Source: Eopsaltria australis
Taxonomy: Eukaryota; Chordata; Aves; Passeriformes; Petroicidae
DNA length: 64,000 bases
Assembly: GCA_034509425.1 (NCBI GenBank)
Contig: JAVTVJ010000371.1
Coordinates: forward strand, 496,001 to 560,000
Direction of reading: 5' to 3'
Both the position numbers and the translations under genes were made by a program. The notes under the pieces were generated by a model. It made no database searches, was not told the origin of the DNA, and was given only the letters and a program-made list of their open reading frames with translations. Shown piece by piece: positions 13,001-31,600 of this stretch. Each line of letters opens with the position of its first letter. Position 1 is the first letter of the stretch.

Positions 13001-16000
13001 GGGTCTTACTCTTCCCACAGCTCTCTTTCCTGAGACAGAGCCAAGCTAACAAAAATACTGAGTATGTGGAAATTCTCCTCATAACACTCCTGCACAGATA
13101 TTCCAGAAAGCTCTCCTCAGCTTGCTCCTATATTTCCGCAGCATTTTCCTCTGCCCAGGCTTCACCAGATACGTGTAAACCCTTTTCCCAAAAAAATTTC
13201 TCTGCTGAGCAACCAGCTACTGGTTTGACTCAGGTGTATGTTCTTCCATTCAGGATACCCATCTTGTCCAGCCCTTGATGCAGCTCTGAAAAATGAAGCT
13301 TCTGGGTGCTGAGTAATTTTGAACCTGAGAATGAACTTAACTTTGGTAACCAGGCACCCAGAGTAGATACTGTGATTGTGGCCCCTCATTTGGCCAGTTC
13401 TGCTTTAAATTGTGTCCTTCTCTGATGGTCCTGCCTCTCTCAAATGCACCTGTGAGATCTGTCATTTGCACCACTCCTTAAATCTTCCTCATTTGAGTGC
13501 TGAGGTGTTTCCAACAGCGTTCATGTCTTTGTTCACAGTTCTGTACTACTTGTGAAATGTGCATTATGGCAGATAGTCACGTAAATCAGCGAAAATATCT
13601 ACATAGGAAGCAGGCAGTGCTGCTGATTTTGCTTGTTACGCACACCACCACCACCACCCCTTACAAATTTCTGCAATAGAAGCATTTAAGGCAGTAAGGT
13701 GTGGACTTGGGTTTTTTGGGGTGCTTATTTTTTTGTTCTTTTTCTTGTTGTTGTTGTTTTACAGCCTCTGTTTTACTGATAGCTTAAACGTCGTTTTATT
13801 CCAGCTTGTACGTGCACTTTTATATAAGCACAGGCATCTAGATAAAATCAGACCTGCAAGTTATTAAGAGCAATAAATGCTGATAAGGAGAGAGGTTCTT
13901 TTGGCTGTAAAGTGTAGTAGTTTCTGAATGAGTTTACTTAAAAAACAAGTAAGCAACAGATTTGCAGATCTAATTAAAAAAGAAAAAAATTTTAAAAACC
14001 ACACAAAATTGGCTGAAACTGCCCTGCTGTGCCATGGCTAGTTGAAGGCAGGCTCAGAGGTAACCACATGAATGCTAACCCATGGAAGTTTTATCCCTCA
14101 ACAAAAAGGAAAGGGTGGAACCTAATCAGGTAAAACTGTAGGCACTGGGACAATGCATCAGGATAGACAGAAACAGTTTCATGCTGAGAGCAGCAGGCTA
14201 CAAAATGCAGTGCAGGAAGAAAATATTTTTGTACACTTAATTTTTAAATATTGGTTATTGTTTATTGCTGTTTATCTCATCCTTTTTAAATTTATATTTT
14301 TGTGTATGTTTTATAATGCACATTATATATTGGAACTGCAGTACATGTATAATTCTAAAATAATATTTACATTTAATAGGGGTGCCTGCTCAAAAGATTT
14401 TTACTGATGAGGTACATGATAAAAAGGTTTGGAGACCACTGATATAGAGAATGAGTGTCATTATAATGCCCCACTGCTATTCATGGTGTTTGGGAGAAGC
14501 ACATCTAGATTTTCTCTCTGTGAAAATTATACTACTGGGTTCTGTGCCACAGAAAAATAAAAGAAAAATAAAGAAGGCAGAAATAAAACCAGGCAAACTG
14601 TATAAAGAGGTCTGAGGGGAATCGAAGGGATTTTCTGCTCACTCAGGCTGTGTAAAACGCTCATAGATGGTGCCTGAAACTAAAACTGCCCTTTTTATTA
14701 TTGCAGAAAGAATATTTGTTGGGTGAGGTGATACCTTGTAAATTGACTAGTAGATTTGGAAAAAACAGGCAAACTTTTCAATACCTTTTTCAGGCCTGAA
14801 TCAAGAACTCCAGATGTGAACGTGATACATGAAGAAGGTGGGTTTTTTTTTTTTTGTCCTGTTTCAGCTTCATTTAATACAGATGGTACCACCTCCTACA
14901 AATGTTTACTTATTTCCTTAGACTGTGAGAACATTAAAATGACACACATTTTGTACTAAACAATTTAATTATTTTTGCAGCATACTGGAGTATTGGGTTT
15001 TGTTTGTTTTGTTTGCAGCTCTCTGATGTTAAACTCTGTCAGTGCCTGAGAACTTAGTAATGCTCGTGATCCAGGTCTGCTATCAGACAAACTTCACTTC
15101 TGCAAAAAGCGGAAACAGTCTTTATGCTATAGCCCTCAGCATTATTCCCTCAGCATTATTCCCTTTGTGCTTTCCTGTGCACAGTAAAGCAAACTTTTAC
15201 TTTTAAAACCTTCCCAACTGTTCCTGATCTGTAACTAAACTGATCAACCAGCACTTCTGCTGAGGCATATTGAAGAGGAGTGAAAAGAACAGAAAAAAGA
15301 AAAAAGATAGTTGTTGGCAAGGAACGACCCCGTGCGTTCACTTGTAATGCTTTTACTGGGTTACTCTTACTATATGGAAGGGTATTTTTCCAGAAAAAAA
15401 AAATCCAGGTGAAATCTGCAGAGAGCATTTTATTTTAAATAAATAAAATGAAAACGCAGCTCTTTGCCCTGGATGCTTTTGAGCAGCTGCACACTTCATA
15501 TTGATCAGGGCAGATTAGGAAAAAGAAGAGGCCACTGTAGCCTAATTTAATAAGGGAAGTAGCAATGGCTGTAAAGTTTTTCAGAATTGATTTTCATTTT
15601 TCTGAAATTAGATCTTTTAGGAGAAAAACTGTAGACGTGCCAGTGTTAGATAATTGACTGCACTTTAAAGTAAATTATTCCAGTTCTGCTTTTATCATGG
15701 CTTAGAATACACAGGGGGTTTGCCGATTTTTTTTCCTTTTAATGCTTTCTGGCTTCAACCTTGGGTAGTTTTTCCAGATATACAGAAAGAAGTTATTGGT
15801 AATTTTTTTTGTTTCCTATTGCTACTACATGTATTTTATAGTCTTGCTAGTCCTTAATTCAATACATTAACTCCTTAAATAAACTCCTCTTCTATAAATA
15901 AAATTGACTGACCTTCTGTGATATATTTCATTGAGAGAAGTTTTCTAATTGCTCAGTGATTTTCATATCCCTTTTCAGGTTTATCTCTACTTTGCCAACG

Positions 16001-17029
16001 TATCAAAACTAGACATGCTATTTCAGAGCAAGCACCAATTCTAGATGTGATACAACTTCTTTCCTCCCTGTGATTTCTCAGTTTATATATCCGAGGTTGT
16101 GGGAAAGTTATGGGGCTTTTTGGGGGCCACGTCTTGGCAGCTGGTACTTTACCAACTTTTTTCCATTTCATTTTGTATTTCCCAGGATAAAGGCTTATGT
16201 CAGGTAAGTATAGTCTCCAGTCTTTGCTTTTAAATTAATGAGCTCATCAATGACATTATTGAAGTGCATGTTTGCTTGCCCCGGCTGCGACAGGATCAGG
16301 TCACCCTGTCCCAGTGCCTTCTCCATGTCATTATTTACCCTTCCCTCGTGTCATCTGTGAGGTTTATCAGCAATAATCTGCTTTCTTCCGGGCCCTTGAT
16401 AAAGATGTGAAGTATTTTAGAGTCCAAGAGAAATTCCAGACAGACCCTAAAATATGTCTTTGTAGACAGTTACATTATGAGGTGTTGGTGAGACAGCTCC
16501 ATGTTCCAGAAACGTGGGGCATATAGACAGAAATTTCTTAAATTAAATGTCATTTCTAATATTTTTTTAAAATTAGAAAATTAATGTTGCACCAAATCTG
16601 AGAAGTTTCTTCTACAATTGCTTTCACCTTCATATCCTAGTTTTCTTACCTTGCTGCAAAAATGCTTCCTGGCTGTTCTGGTTGGTTGGGATAATTCCCC
16701 AGAAGTCCTCAGAGGCGTGAAAGCCTCGGATGTTTCTGGGTCTTTTTCTGAGTATTTGCTTGTTTGAGGTTTTGTAAAACCAAGACTGGGTGGGCTGGTC
16801 TCTCAGCCAGGGGAGTTGTTAACCACTTTTAAGAGTCCTCTTGTAATTTCCACGGTTTCATGTACCAGGGATGGAGGGAAACAGCCAGTTTGGGGATGGA
16901 GCCAGTGTCGCAAATTTTTGCAGTTTTTCCTGAATTTCTTCCCCCCTTACTTGGTGTTTTCCCAAGACATTCAGCCAGGCTGTCATGTCACCATTTTTTA
17001 TATTCAATCACGAGAAACAGACATAACTA
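10052..17029. other. Intergenic DNA between GPR15 and CLDND1
   Basis: No exon is recognised. The interval would include the GPR15 promoter, just upstream of 10052, where a purine-rich G/A tract lies at about 10060-10110. It also contains an old repeat family with copies near 11640-11785 and 12104-12160. Remaining open frames are short and without motifs. Confidence 0.55.
11640..12160. repeat. Diverged direct repeat copies
   Basis: The segment at about 11640-11700 and that at about 12104-12160 share 'ggctaaaaatcatc', followed by related 'gccatct/accatct' sequence and similar preceding bases. The adjoining 11703-11785 is similar to 8058-8135 (shared 'gtgtaa..attcac.ctagaa' and 'aggcagtg'). This looks like an ancient interspersed or locally duplicated element. 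Identification is by eye; the family is unknown. Confidence 0.5.
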
Positions 17030-17245
17030 GAAAGGAGGGTGTAGCCAGGTGGGGATCAGCCTCTTCTCCCAGGTAACCAGCGACAGGACGAGAGCACACA
17101 GTCCCGAGCTGTGCCGGGGAGGTTCAGGCTGGACAAGAGGAGGAATTTCTCCTCAGGGAGGGCGATGAGCCATTGGAAAGGGAGGAGGAATTTCTCCCCA
17201 GGAAGGATGAAGAGCCATTGGAAAGGCTTCCCGGGGGGTGGCGGG
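17030..17245 (+). mobile_element. CR1 LINE 3' fragment beside the CLDND1 promoter
   Basis: The order of short matches is that of the CR1 3' region: 'gtggggatcagcctcttctc', then 'aggtaaccagcgacagga', 'gtgccggggaggttcaggct', 'aggaatttct', 'gccattggaaag' and 'ggcttcccggg'. The copy is truncated at both ends, contains a 45-bp internal tandem duplication, and runs straight into the CpG island. Confidence 0.75.
17137..17226 (+). repeat. 45-bp tandem duplication inside the CR1 copy
   Basis: Two units, about 17137-17181 and 17182-17226, each run from 'gaggaggaatttctcc' to 'gccattggaaag' with few differences. The duplication is of CR1 sequence and therefore happened after the insertion. Confidence 0.85.
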
Positions 17246-17600
17246 CCGGAGCCTCCGGAAGGGGGCGGCAGAACTACATGGCCCAGCGTGCCCCGCGCGG
17301 GCGGGCGCGGCGGGCGGAAGCGGGGCCGGGCCGGGTGCGAGGCGGCGGCGGCGGCGATGGGCGGTGGGTGCCGGGCCGGGCCGCGCCGGGCGGGCGGTGA
17401 GGGGCTGTGGGGCTGAGGCGAGGGAGGGGGCTGAGGGCTCGGCGTGTTGCCCTGGGGTTTGCTGCCGGCCCGCGGCTGTCGCCCCCCGCGCGGGGCTGAC
17501 GCCCGGGAGGCCCGAGACCCCCGGGGACGGTGGCGCTCCGTGGGGATGCCCGGCCCGGCCCGGTGCTGGGCTGGCCCTGCAGGGACAGGTGCTCTTGGCC
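17240..17600 (+). promoter_or_regulatory. CpG-island promoter of CLDND1
   Basis: The interval is strongly G+C-rich with dense CpG dinucleotides and GGC repeats (for example 17340-17356), unlike the A/T-rich surroundings. No TATA box is evident. It lies upstream of the probable 5' untranslated exon and on the CLDND1 side of the divergent pair. The first exon may end at the GT of 17397 (gcg|gtgagg). That boundary is a guess. Confidence 0.8.
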
Positions 17601-17638
17601 CCAGGGCTTTTCAAGGCATTTCCCCTCTCCGTCTTATC

Positions 17639-17657
17639 TTTTTTTTTTTTTTTTTTT
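17639..17657. repeat. Poly(T) tract
   Basis: About 19 consecutive T residues follow the CpG island. It is a simple homopolymer in the first intron region. Confidence 0.85.
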
Positions 17658-17745
17658 CGTTAATGATAGCACTGGGAGATGTCTGTGAAGTGATTTCAGA
17701 GTGAAATGATGATGTCCGGCCATTCGGTTTGCTCTCTGTTTGTAG

Positions 17746-17923
17746 ATCCCGGGTTGTGATCTGGTGGTGTGGAAGCAGCTGAATGAATGGAACAGTCAGG
17801 GCAGAAGGGAAGTTTGCGATTCATGCTCTCCGCTGGCCACAGGACACAAACAACACTGTGCCTCTGAAGAGACCTGGAATCATCGGAGCTGTGTGTCCTG
17901 AGGAACTCTGAGCATCTCTGAAG
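17746..17923 (+). other. CLDND1: Probable CLDND1 5' untranslated exon
   Basis: A pyrimidine-rich acceptor (ctctgtttgtag) precedes 17746, and a donor (gaag|gtaaaa) follows 17923. The 178 bases contain short upstream ATGs and stops, so the exon would be non-coding. It lies between the CpG island and the first coding exon. It is inferred from splice signals only. Confidence 0.45.
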
Positions 17924-24282
<6,359 letters not shown>

Positions 24283-25661
24283 GTGCTGCTGCTGCAGTCT
24301 GGGCTTTCCATGTTAGAGCCTCTTCTCCCCCAGCCCTTACTACTTTTTTCTTTTAGTCAGGATTTTATCATTTACTGCATGCTTCTTGCCAGTCAAGACA
24401 ATTTAGCCTGCAGGCCCTGAAGACAAAGACCTCTGGGCTAAATGACCAAATCCTGCCAGAAGTCTGCAGAACTTTAACAGGTTTTTTAATTGGGTTTTTT
24501 TAAGAATTGTTATTATTTTTTAGCTGCATTTGGTTGTTGACAGTTCCCCTTAGTTAGGTGTACATGCCCCTTCCTAATTTTATTACCCTGTCAGCCTGGA
24601 GGAAATAGAAGTGATGTTGTGGGGTGGAAGAGAGATAGGAAAAGGTGCAGGTACGCAGGAATGGGAACCTCAGTGCACAAATAATACATAGTCAGGAGCT
24701 GTCTGCCATGTGACTGAAGCAGGCAGTACCTACGGGGAGTACCCAAGAGACATGAGGGAATTCAGAAACCTCTGGAATGGAAATACTGTGGCTAAATCTG
24801 TAGCTCAGCTCTGGGTCTCCTATCATCACTGGTTTGCTGCGTTTTGTGGCGTGTTCCAAAACTGCTGGAGGCAGAGCAGGCAGCTGAGGCAGTGCCTGTA
24901 CAGCACACCCTCCTGAATGCACACTCTGCACTTGCTTCTGCCAAGAAGTGGGATAAGATGGCCTCATGGAGCTCTGTCCTGCTATAGCTCCACTGCTTCC
25001 AGGACCCAGGCTAGTTTGGTATCTGCACTACATGTGATTGTGCACTCTAATCTTAATTTGTGGTGCTTTTGCTTGATGTGGAATAAGGCTTTCTTCTCTT
25101 GTGCTGAAAATGACCTCCTCACAAGTTTTTTGGTTTTAATTTGGTTTGATGTATGTGTGTATATGTACATATATAAACTTAACTTTTTTTAAACCTCACC
25201 TGTTTATCCTGTATAGCACACAACAGGGTTTTTTAAAAGGTGCTGCTCTTTCTCCGTCTTGTTTAAATTAAATAATAATAGTGATGATGACTCAGCATTG
25301 CATGAATCTGATGGGAAGGTGAGGGAATGATCTAGAGTGGATTTTATTTGAGGAAAGAAGAACCAGTGTCTAGATCATTCTCTGTTTTCATGGAAATGTC
25401 ACCAGAAACAATGATATTAGATTGGATTTTTTAAATTAAATTCTTAGGCTCCTGCTAACTTTAAATTTTCTCCTGCTCATCATTGGTGGTCACAACGCCC
25501 CATACTTTCTAATTAGTTCAAAAATGTTTTATTTATTCTAAACCACTGCAACTCTAGCCAGACAGGGTGACATGGCATATATAGAAAACAATGTTTCAAG
25601 ACTAAACTGTTTAATTCTGAGGCATTAACTCACCTTGTTTCCTTACTCCATGCTTAATAAA
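24283..25661 (+). other. CLDND1: Likely CLDND1 3' UTR
   Basis: About 1.4 kb of A/T-rich sequence without a credible frame runs to an AATAAA at 25656-25661. Length and end are inferred from the signal only. Confidence 0.45.
25656..25661 (+). terminator. Candidate polyadenylation signal for CLDND1
   Basis: AATAAA lies within 'tgcttaataaaagaaat'. An alternative AATAAA further on is at 27788-27793. Confidence 0.4.
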
Positions 25662-28600
25662 AGAAATATGCCTTTGGTGAAATAATTCCTGACAAAGCAA
25701 GTGATGGCAAGGATTCTGTGGGACACTGGTGATGAGAATGACACAGAAATAGACATTTTTATCTCATGGCTGTTTTGTTATTGTGCCTTTTTGCTTTTTT
25801 TTTCCTAGTAGGTGTTTCTACCCAAGCTATGTTTGCTGGGTCAGCAATCAGCCCTAGTCATGATTTCCCTGAAGATCAGGTATAATTGCCTGTGTGTTTT
25901 TTTTTTTTCTCAAGTGTGTGATAGGGTTCTTTTATTATCATCGTTGGAGCCTTTATGAAGTAAAACAAAGATGATGATGGAAACCAGAATCACTGAAAAA
26001 GCAGTGGCAGGCCATTCAAGATAGTCCTCTTTCTTGTGCTGTTGAATAATTTTTTTACTTTTCTTCCTTAAACAACCTCTTTCCTTCCCTACAATGTCTG
26101 GGCCAGCTGTAATCTTGTGAGAGGAGTGTGGTACTTCTGTGCAGTATCTGAGAGTAAATGAAAATCTGTGCTGTCTGATCTGTACTGCTAGGGTGCTTTT
26201 TCAGAGTAATTATCCTGACTTAGATAGATAAGGCCTAACTGCTCAGCTTGTCATGTTCCTCATTTGCTAGAATTACTAGGGCACACAAGCCTCAGCTTGG
26301 GTCAAAAGGACTGAAGTTGCCATTCTGCAGCTTGAGAGGAAACACTGCTGCTGATTTTATCTAGTACAATTTATGGGGTTTTTTGGTTTTTTTTTCAGGA
26401 GTTGGCAGAATAATTGTTTTGTGTGATTTTAATCTGAGCAATGGAAATCCCGTGCCCTCACTGTTTCCTCTTGTATGGGACACTTATTTTTCTGAAGTGT
26501 AAATCTCAGTTTTCAAGTGTTAACTTCCTGCTTCCAAAAGAAGATTTGTTATAGGGAGAAAAGGGGACGTTAGAGGTGCCATCAGTCCTTTCTTCATCAT
26601 TTTAACTACCAGCAAAACCAAGATTGCCTGCTTGTTTCTGGTTTTCTCTGCCCAGAAATGAAGAAAGGCTTCAACTGTGCCTTGATTTGGACTATTTTAA
26701 GTAAAATGAGGGTCGCCTTTTAGATGTGGTGGGGAGTTTTTTATGTTTTTCCCTTGTGTAAAAATTTCTTCCTCAGAGTGGGTCTTGGTGAGAGGCAAAT
26801 GTCACCCAGAAAGAGGGCTGGCCCTCTCTGTTTGGGGTGGTGGGTCTGTGGATTGCTATCTTTCTTTGTAAATGTGTGTTTTGCTCAAGGTGAGTAAAAG
26901 GGAGCAAGAAGAGTTCTTGGACTGCTGGCTTGGGTCCAATAAATGGAATTGGAGTGGAGGACAGCACAACAGAGGAGATACTGAGGATGAAGTAATTCTG
27001 TAGAAGAGGTGTTTAAGCACACTAACAAATAATAAGAGACCCAGAGTGTGTGACACAGGCCCTTCACAGTGACAGAGCCTCATGCCTTGTTCAGAGGCTG
27101 CATTCAAGAGGAACTCGAGGCACGTGTGTATGTTTGTGGTCACCTACATGTGTGCAAATGGAGACACCCTCACTCAAAAAAGCAAGAATTGCTTCAACTT
27201 GGCAGGGTAAGAAGCTGTATTTGTGTTCCTCGATATTTTGTGGTCTGACCATGGGATATGTTTGCTGATACTGGTTCAGTGCTGAAGGTAGGGATGGGGC
27301 AGATAGAGTCAGGTGAAAAAAGGGGCTGTTGTGTGTCTGTGTGCACAGAGAAAATGGCACACATCTCTAACACTATTGTAAGGGCCAGTGAAAGGGAAGA
27401 GAAGAGATACCAAAGGAAAAGGAGGAACAGGAGGAGGAATCTGGACTGAGTGTGAGACCTGAGAACTCTTGGCAGAACATGGAAGGAAGCACCCACGACT
27501 CCAGCATGAGCTCCCCACATGGTATTGAGTAGCCAGGATAGCAAAGGCCAGCTGCTGCTCCTGCACCACTCACAGCTCTGTCACAGTGGTGGCTTAAGTG
27601 GGTGAATTGTCCTCTTGTGCTTAGGAGAAGCTCCTAAAGGTTCTGTCCCCCGAATCTGAAGTCAGCAAGTTGCATTTCCAACATGCAGCTAAATGACACT
27701 GTTTCTTCCTCACAGGCTTGGGTTTGTTTTCCTGCTGACTCTCTGAAACCTTTGGGAAAGCAGGACTAGCAGAAAGCTTCATAGATAAATAAAGATTTTA
27801 GTCCAGGTAGCAGCCTTTTACTTTTTCTCTTCAATTGGATGTTTTCCCCATTCTCTCCCCATGCTCCAGCAGTTCTGAGAAGGGACTGGTCAGTGGAGCT
27901 GCAAAGAGGGGTTTATTACTGTGTCTGTAAGGACAGCTCTTGCTGGTATTAGAGATGACTGGAAACAGGATACTCAATTCCATTTCCTTACTTTATTAAA
28001 AAATTAAGGAAATAAAAAGCACTATAGAGCAGACACAAAATATCAGTTTGTTGTGTAAGGGGGACAGTTTGCCTGTACAAAAGTAATGATACATTTTCAG
28101 TGCAAGTGGTAGGAGAGTCCTGGATGACCCAAGAGTCCCTTCTAAATCTTGTCATGCCAGAAACTGTGTCTTGATCTGGTTTTCTTTCTGGATCATACTG
28201 GCCAGGTGATCCTTTCCTCAAAGCACATCTGTTGCAGTCTTTTTGCTGTGATAATAAAAATGCCTCCTCTCTCCTCATCTAAAATGCTCTGAAGTATTTT
28301 TTTGAGAAAGGTGTTTGGATTTTGGTTTTTTGTTTTGTTTTTGTTTGTTCTGATTTTTGCCACTTAGGGTTGGCCCCAAGTTTTGTACCAGCCTGCAGTC
28401 AGTCTTTTGCAGTGTTGTTCTGTGGTTCAAGGCAATGCCTTCTGAAAAGCTCTTTCCCACTCTCTAGCATTGTGTGAACTCAGCCAGCACCTGTTATTCA
28501 AAGAAAAATTCTGAAATGTCAGCAACTTGTTGCCATTGCATCTCAGACCGACTATCCACCCCAATTTGTGTGTATTTCCTGCTTGAGGATTGTGTGTCTC

Positions 28601-31600
28601 AACAGAGAGGATAACATCTTGAAGTTGCTTGGTGTTTTCATTTCCTCAGGAATAGCTAGAGTTCATGCTACAGAACTTTATAAAATGGTGTCGAATAGGA
28701 AAGGATCAAAAGTTTGCATGTTTGCTGTTAACTTTTCTGTTGCTATTCAATATTGCCCTATGTTTTTAAACCGGCTTTCAGGACTACAGAGTGTCAAATG
28801 AACCCTTTGTTCAGGTCATGGTTCAGATATATGGCAGTGGGAAGAGTGGATACTCCACTGGAAGATTGCGTAGGTGTCTGGATTATGGCAGTAACAGCCA
28901 TATGCAAAATTAACACTTAATAAGAACTTGTCTGCCCACTGATACATGCCAAGCCTTTATACAAACCAACAAGCACTGAAAAAAAACCTGAAAGTAATAA
29001 TGTATTCCACTCCCTTGTCTCCTCCTTCCTTCTAAATTTACCCCTTTTAAAAATAGCCACAGGGGCAGTGTTTTATTTATTCCTTGGGTTAGAGCCATGA
29101 GTGTCAGATGTCTCTGCTCCATGCTTTCTGTGTACAGACAAGGGTAACGATGATGGTTGATTTTTGTAGGAAATCCAAACATCTCTCTGGCTTTGGGTTT
29201 CCTGATGTGAAGATTGAAAATCTTCAACAAAGCTAGAACCTTTTGTTTAATGAGTATTATTACTTAATCAGAATACTCTTTAAAAAAAGGTAGAGGTTTC
29301 TTTAATAGTCTTTTTTCCCCCACCTTTCTTATGTCTTTCATGTGGCTCCTTTAAAGTGTCAGATTAAGATGTTTTAGAATATTATATTTTTTATATATTC
29401 CTGCCCCTGGAAGCTCAGCTGTGGGGAGTTGCATTGGCTGTGTTAGTATTGAGTGTCCTTTGCTCTGTCAGGTGAGTGTGATAAGAGCCTGTCCCAGCAG
29501 TGCCCAACCACCACGTGCCATCAGTGTTTGTACTCTTGGACTGAGCTATGGAGTCAGCACTGCAGTGAATTATGGGTTTTTTCATCCTCTGAGGCCAGGT
29601 ACAGCTTGCACCTTTAGGTGTTTTGATTTTTTGGGAAATTTCTCTACAGAGCCAGGTAGATGACACTGTTGGCTAAGTGACCATGACAACACCTTTTTAC
29701 ATTAAATGGTTTCCATGTGAATTCCCTGAGAATCTTTCTCATTTTCGGAGGATTTGCCTGTGGCAAACATGTATAAGAGCACCAAAGGTGGCCACCTGAA
29801 GTGTTTACACTAATGTTCATTTCATTGTTGATTGAATACAACAGCTGAATCAGCAGGTTGGTGAGTTTTGGAGCACTGGCTGGGTGAGAGCAAGAGTGTG
29901 CTGGAGTGGCAGTGCAGAGTGGGATTTTCTTGCAGCCTTCCTGCATGCTGGTGATTTAGATAGCAGATGCTGGAGAACTGGTTCCACAACTTTTCCAAAT
30001 CCTTCCTGCACCTCAGCCCTGCAGTGCTCCCTTACCCACTGCTAATTCCCTAATTTAAACAAACTGCTTGTGTGGGTGATTCTGTGGTCCCAGTGACTTT
30101 ACTCAAGTAATTTCTCCAGCGCTCATAGAATTGCTTTGATTAAGAAAGGGGTGAGATTCTTCCCCACAAATCTCATCTGCTTTCTGGGGTTGTAGCAGGA
30201 GTTTCTTTTGCAAACAGATCCCTTTTGTCTTGTGCTGAAGTGACCCATTCAACCAGCCAGCTTTGATTTGCATTTTGGTGTTTACTTCCACACAAAACAG
30301 CAGCAGCAGTGGTGTAAAATCACGGTGTCTGCCCAGTGCTGGGACTGCTCAGGTTCACTAAAGGTCCTGGAGTTCTGGGAAGTAGTTACCCATCCACAGA
30401 TGATGAGGATGTCACGAGCGGTGTCAGTAGCAGGATGCTGCTGGCAGAGGCACCCCAGTGTCCCTGTGCAGAACTGGGAGGTGAGGCAGGAGAAGCTGCT
30501 GAGCTGGCTCAGGCCAGTGAACAGGCGTTGAAGGGGAGGCTGGAGCAGCCAGGGCTGTCCTCTGCTGGGAGCACAAGGAAGTGTGCAGCATTGTGGGGAG
30601 AGGAAGCCAAACCTGTTCTGCAGCAGATAAGTGTGCTTTACCTTCAGCCGTCTTTGTGAGCTGGCAGGAGTGGCATCATCCAGGTGGCAAACTTGTCACT
30701 TCCTTCTCCCAGCTCCTGAATCTCCCCTCACTGATTCTCCCCTCTCTGTTCTTTCTCTTTCACCACAATAAATAAACTAGCTACTCACTTCAGAGGCACT
30801 TCGGGCCATCCTTGGAGGATCTTAAATCTGTCCACATCCCCATTCCACACCCAGCTGGGTGCATCTGGAAGCCTAAAACCAGCTAATTGGAAATGCGAGG
30901 CCGAGGGACATGTTAGGGCATGCAACTACAGCCACTGGCGCTCAATTTAACATGGCCTGGATGCTGTTGGCTCTGCTCTGCCAGGTGCTCAGTTTAGAGT
31001 TTAAACTCTGCATCCTGTGTTTACACAATGAGAAATAAGAGCTTAATTTGCAGTAAAAGATATGCATTGTACAGTCTGGGCTCTCTGCTTCTGTTATGCT
31101 CCCTGCCCTGGGTCATCTTAACCCCAGGAGATGCCAGCAGGGAGCTGATAGCTTCTTGATCCATGGACATTGTTGGTGTTCAACAGTCTGTCAAGGAAAC
31201 AGAGATGAACTGATAGTGTACTAGAGAAAACTGCCGTGGTGGTGTCATACACAATGCAAAGATTCTGGTCTACAGATAAAGACAGTGGGGATTTTTTACC
31301 CCCATTTTTCAGAGGCTGTATCAGATGCTTAGCTTGTGTTTTTCCTCTACTGTCAGTAATTTTTAGATTAACTGGTAGAATTTCTAGAAATTATGGGAGT
31401 CACCTTTGTCTTCTTACTGGAAAGGAATATTTTCAACAAAGATGTCACAGATTTCAAGCTCCCCAGCTTAATGAAAAAATATGAGGATTAGCTGAAGCAG
31501 TGAGAATTAAGTGGACAAGGAAAGTCACTGAAAATAAAGATTCGGAAAGCTGAATGTCAAAGATATGTTTTCTGTAGGGTTTCTTTTCTGGGGCACATAG

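Noticed and set aside
17153..17663. Several long frames on both strands
   Set aside because: CpG-island composition lowers stop frequency; the translations are Arg/Gly/Ala/Pro-rich without motifs.
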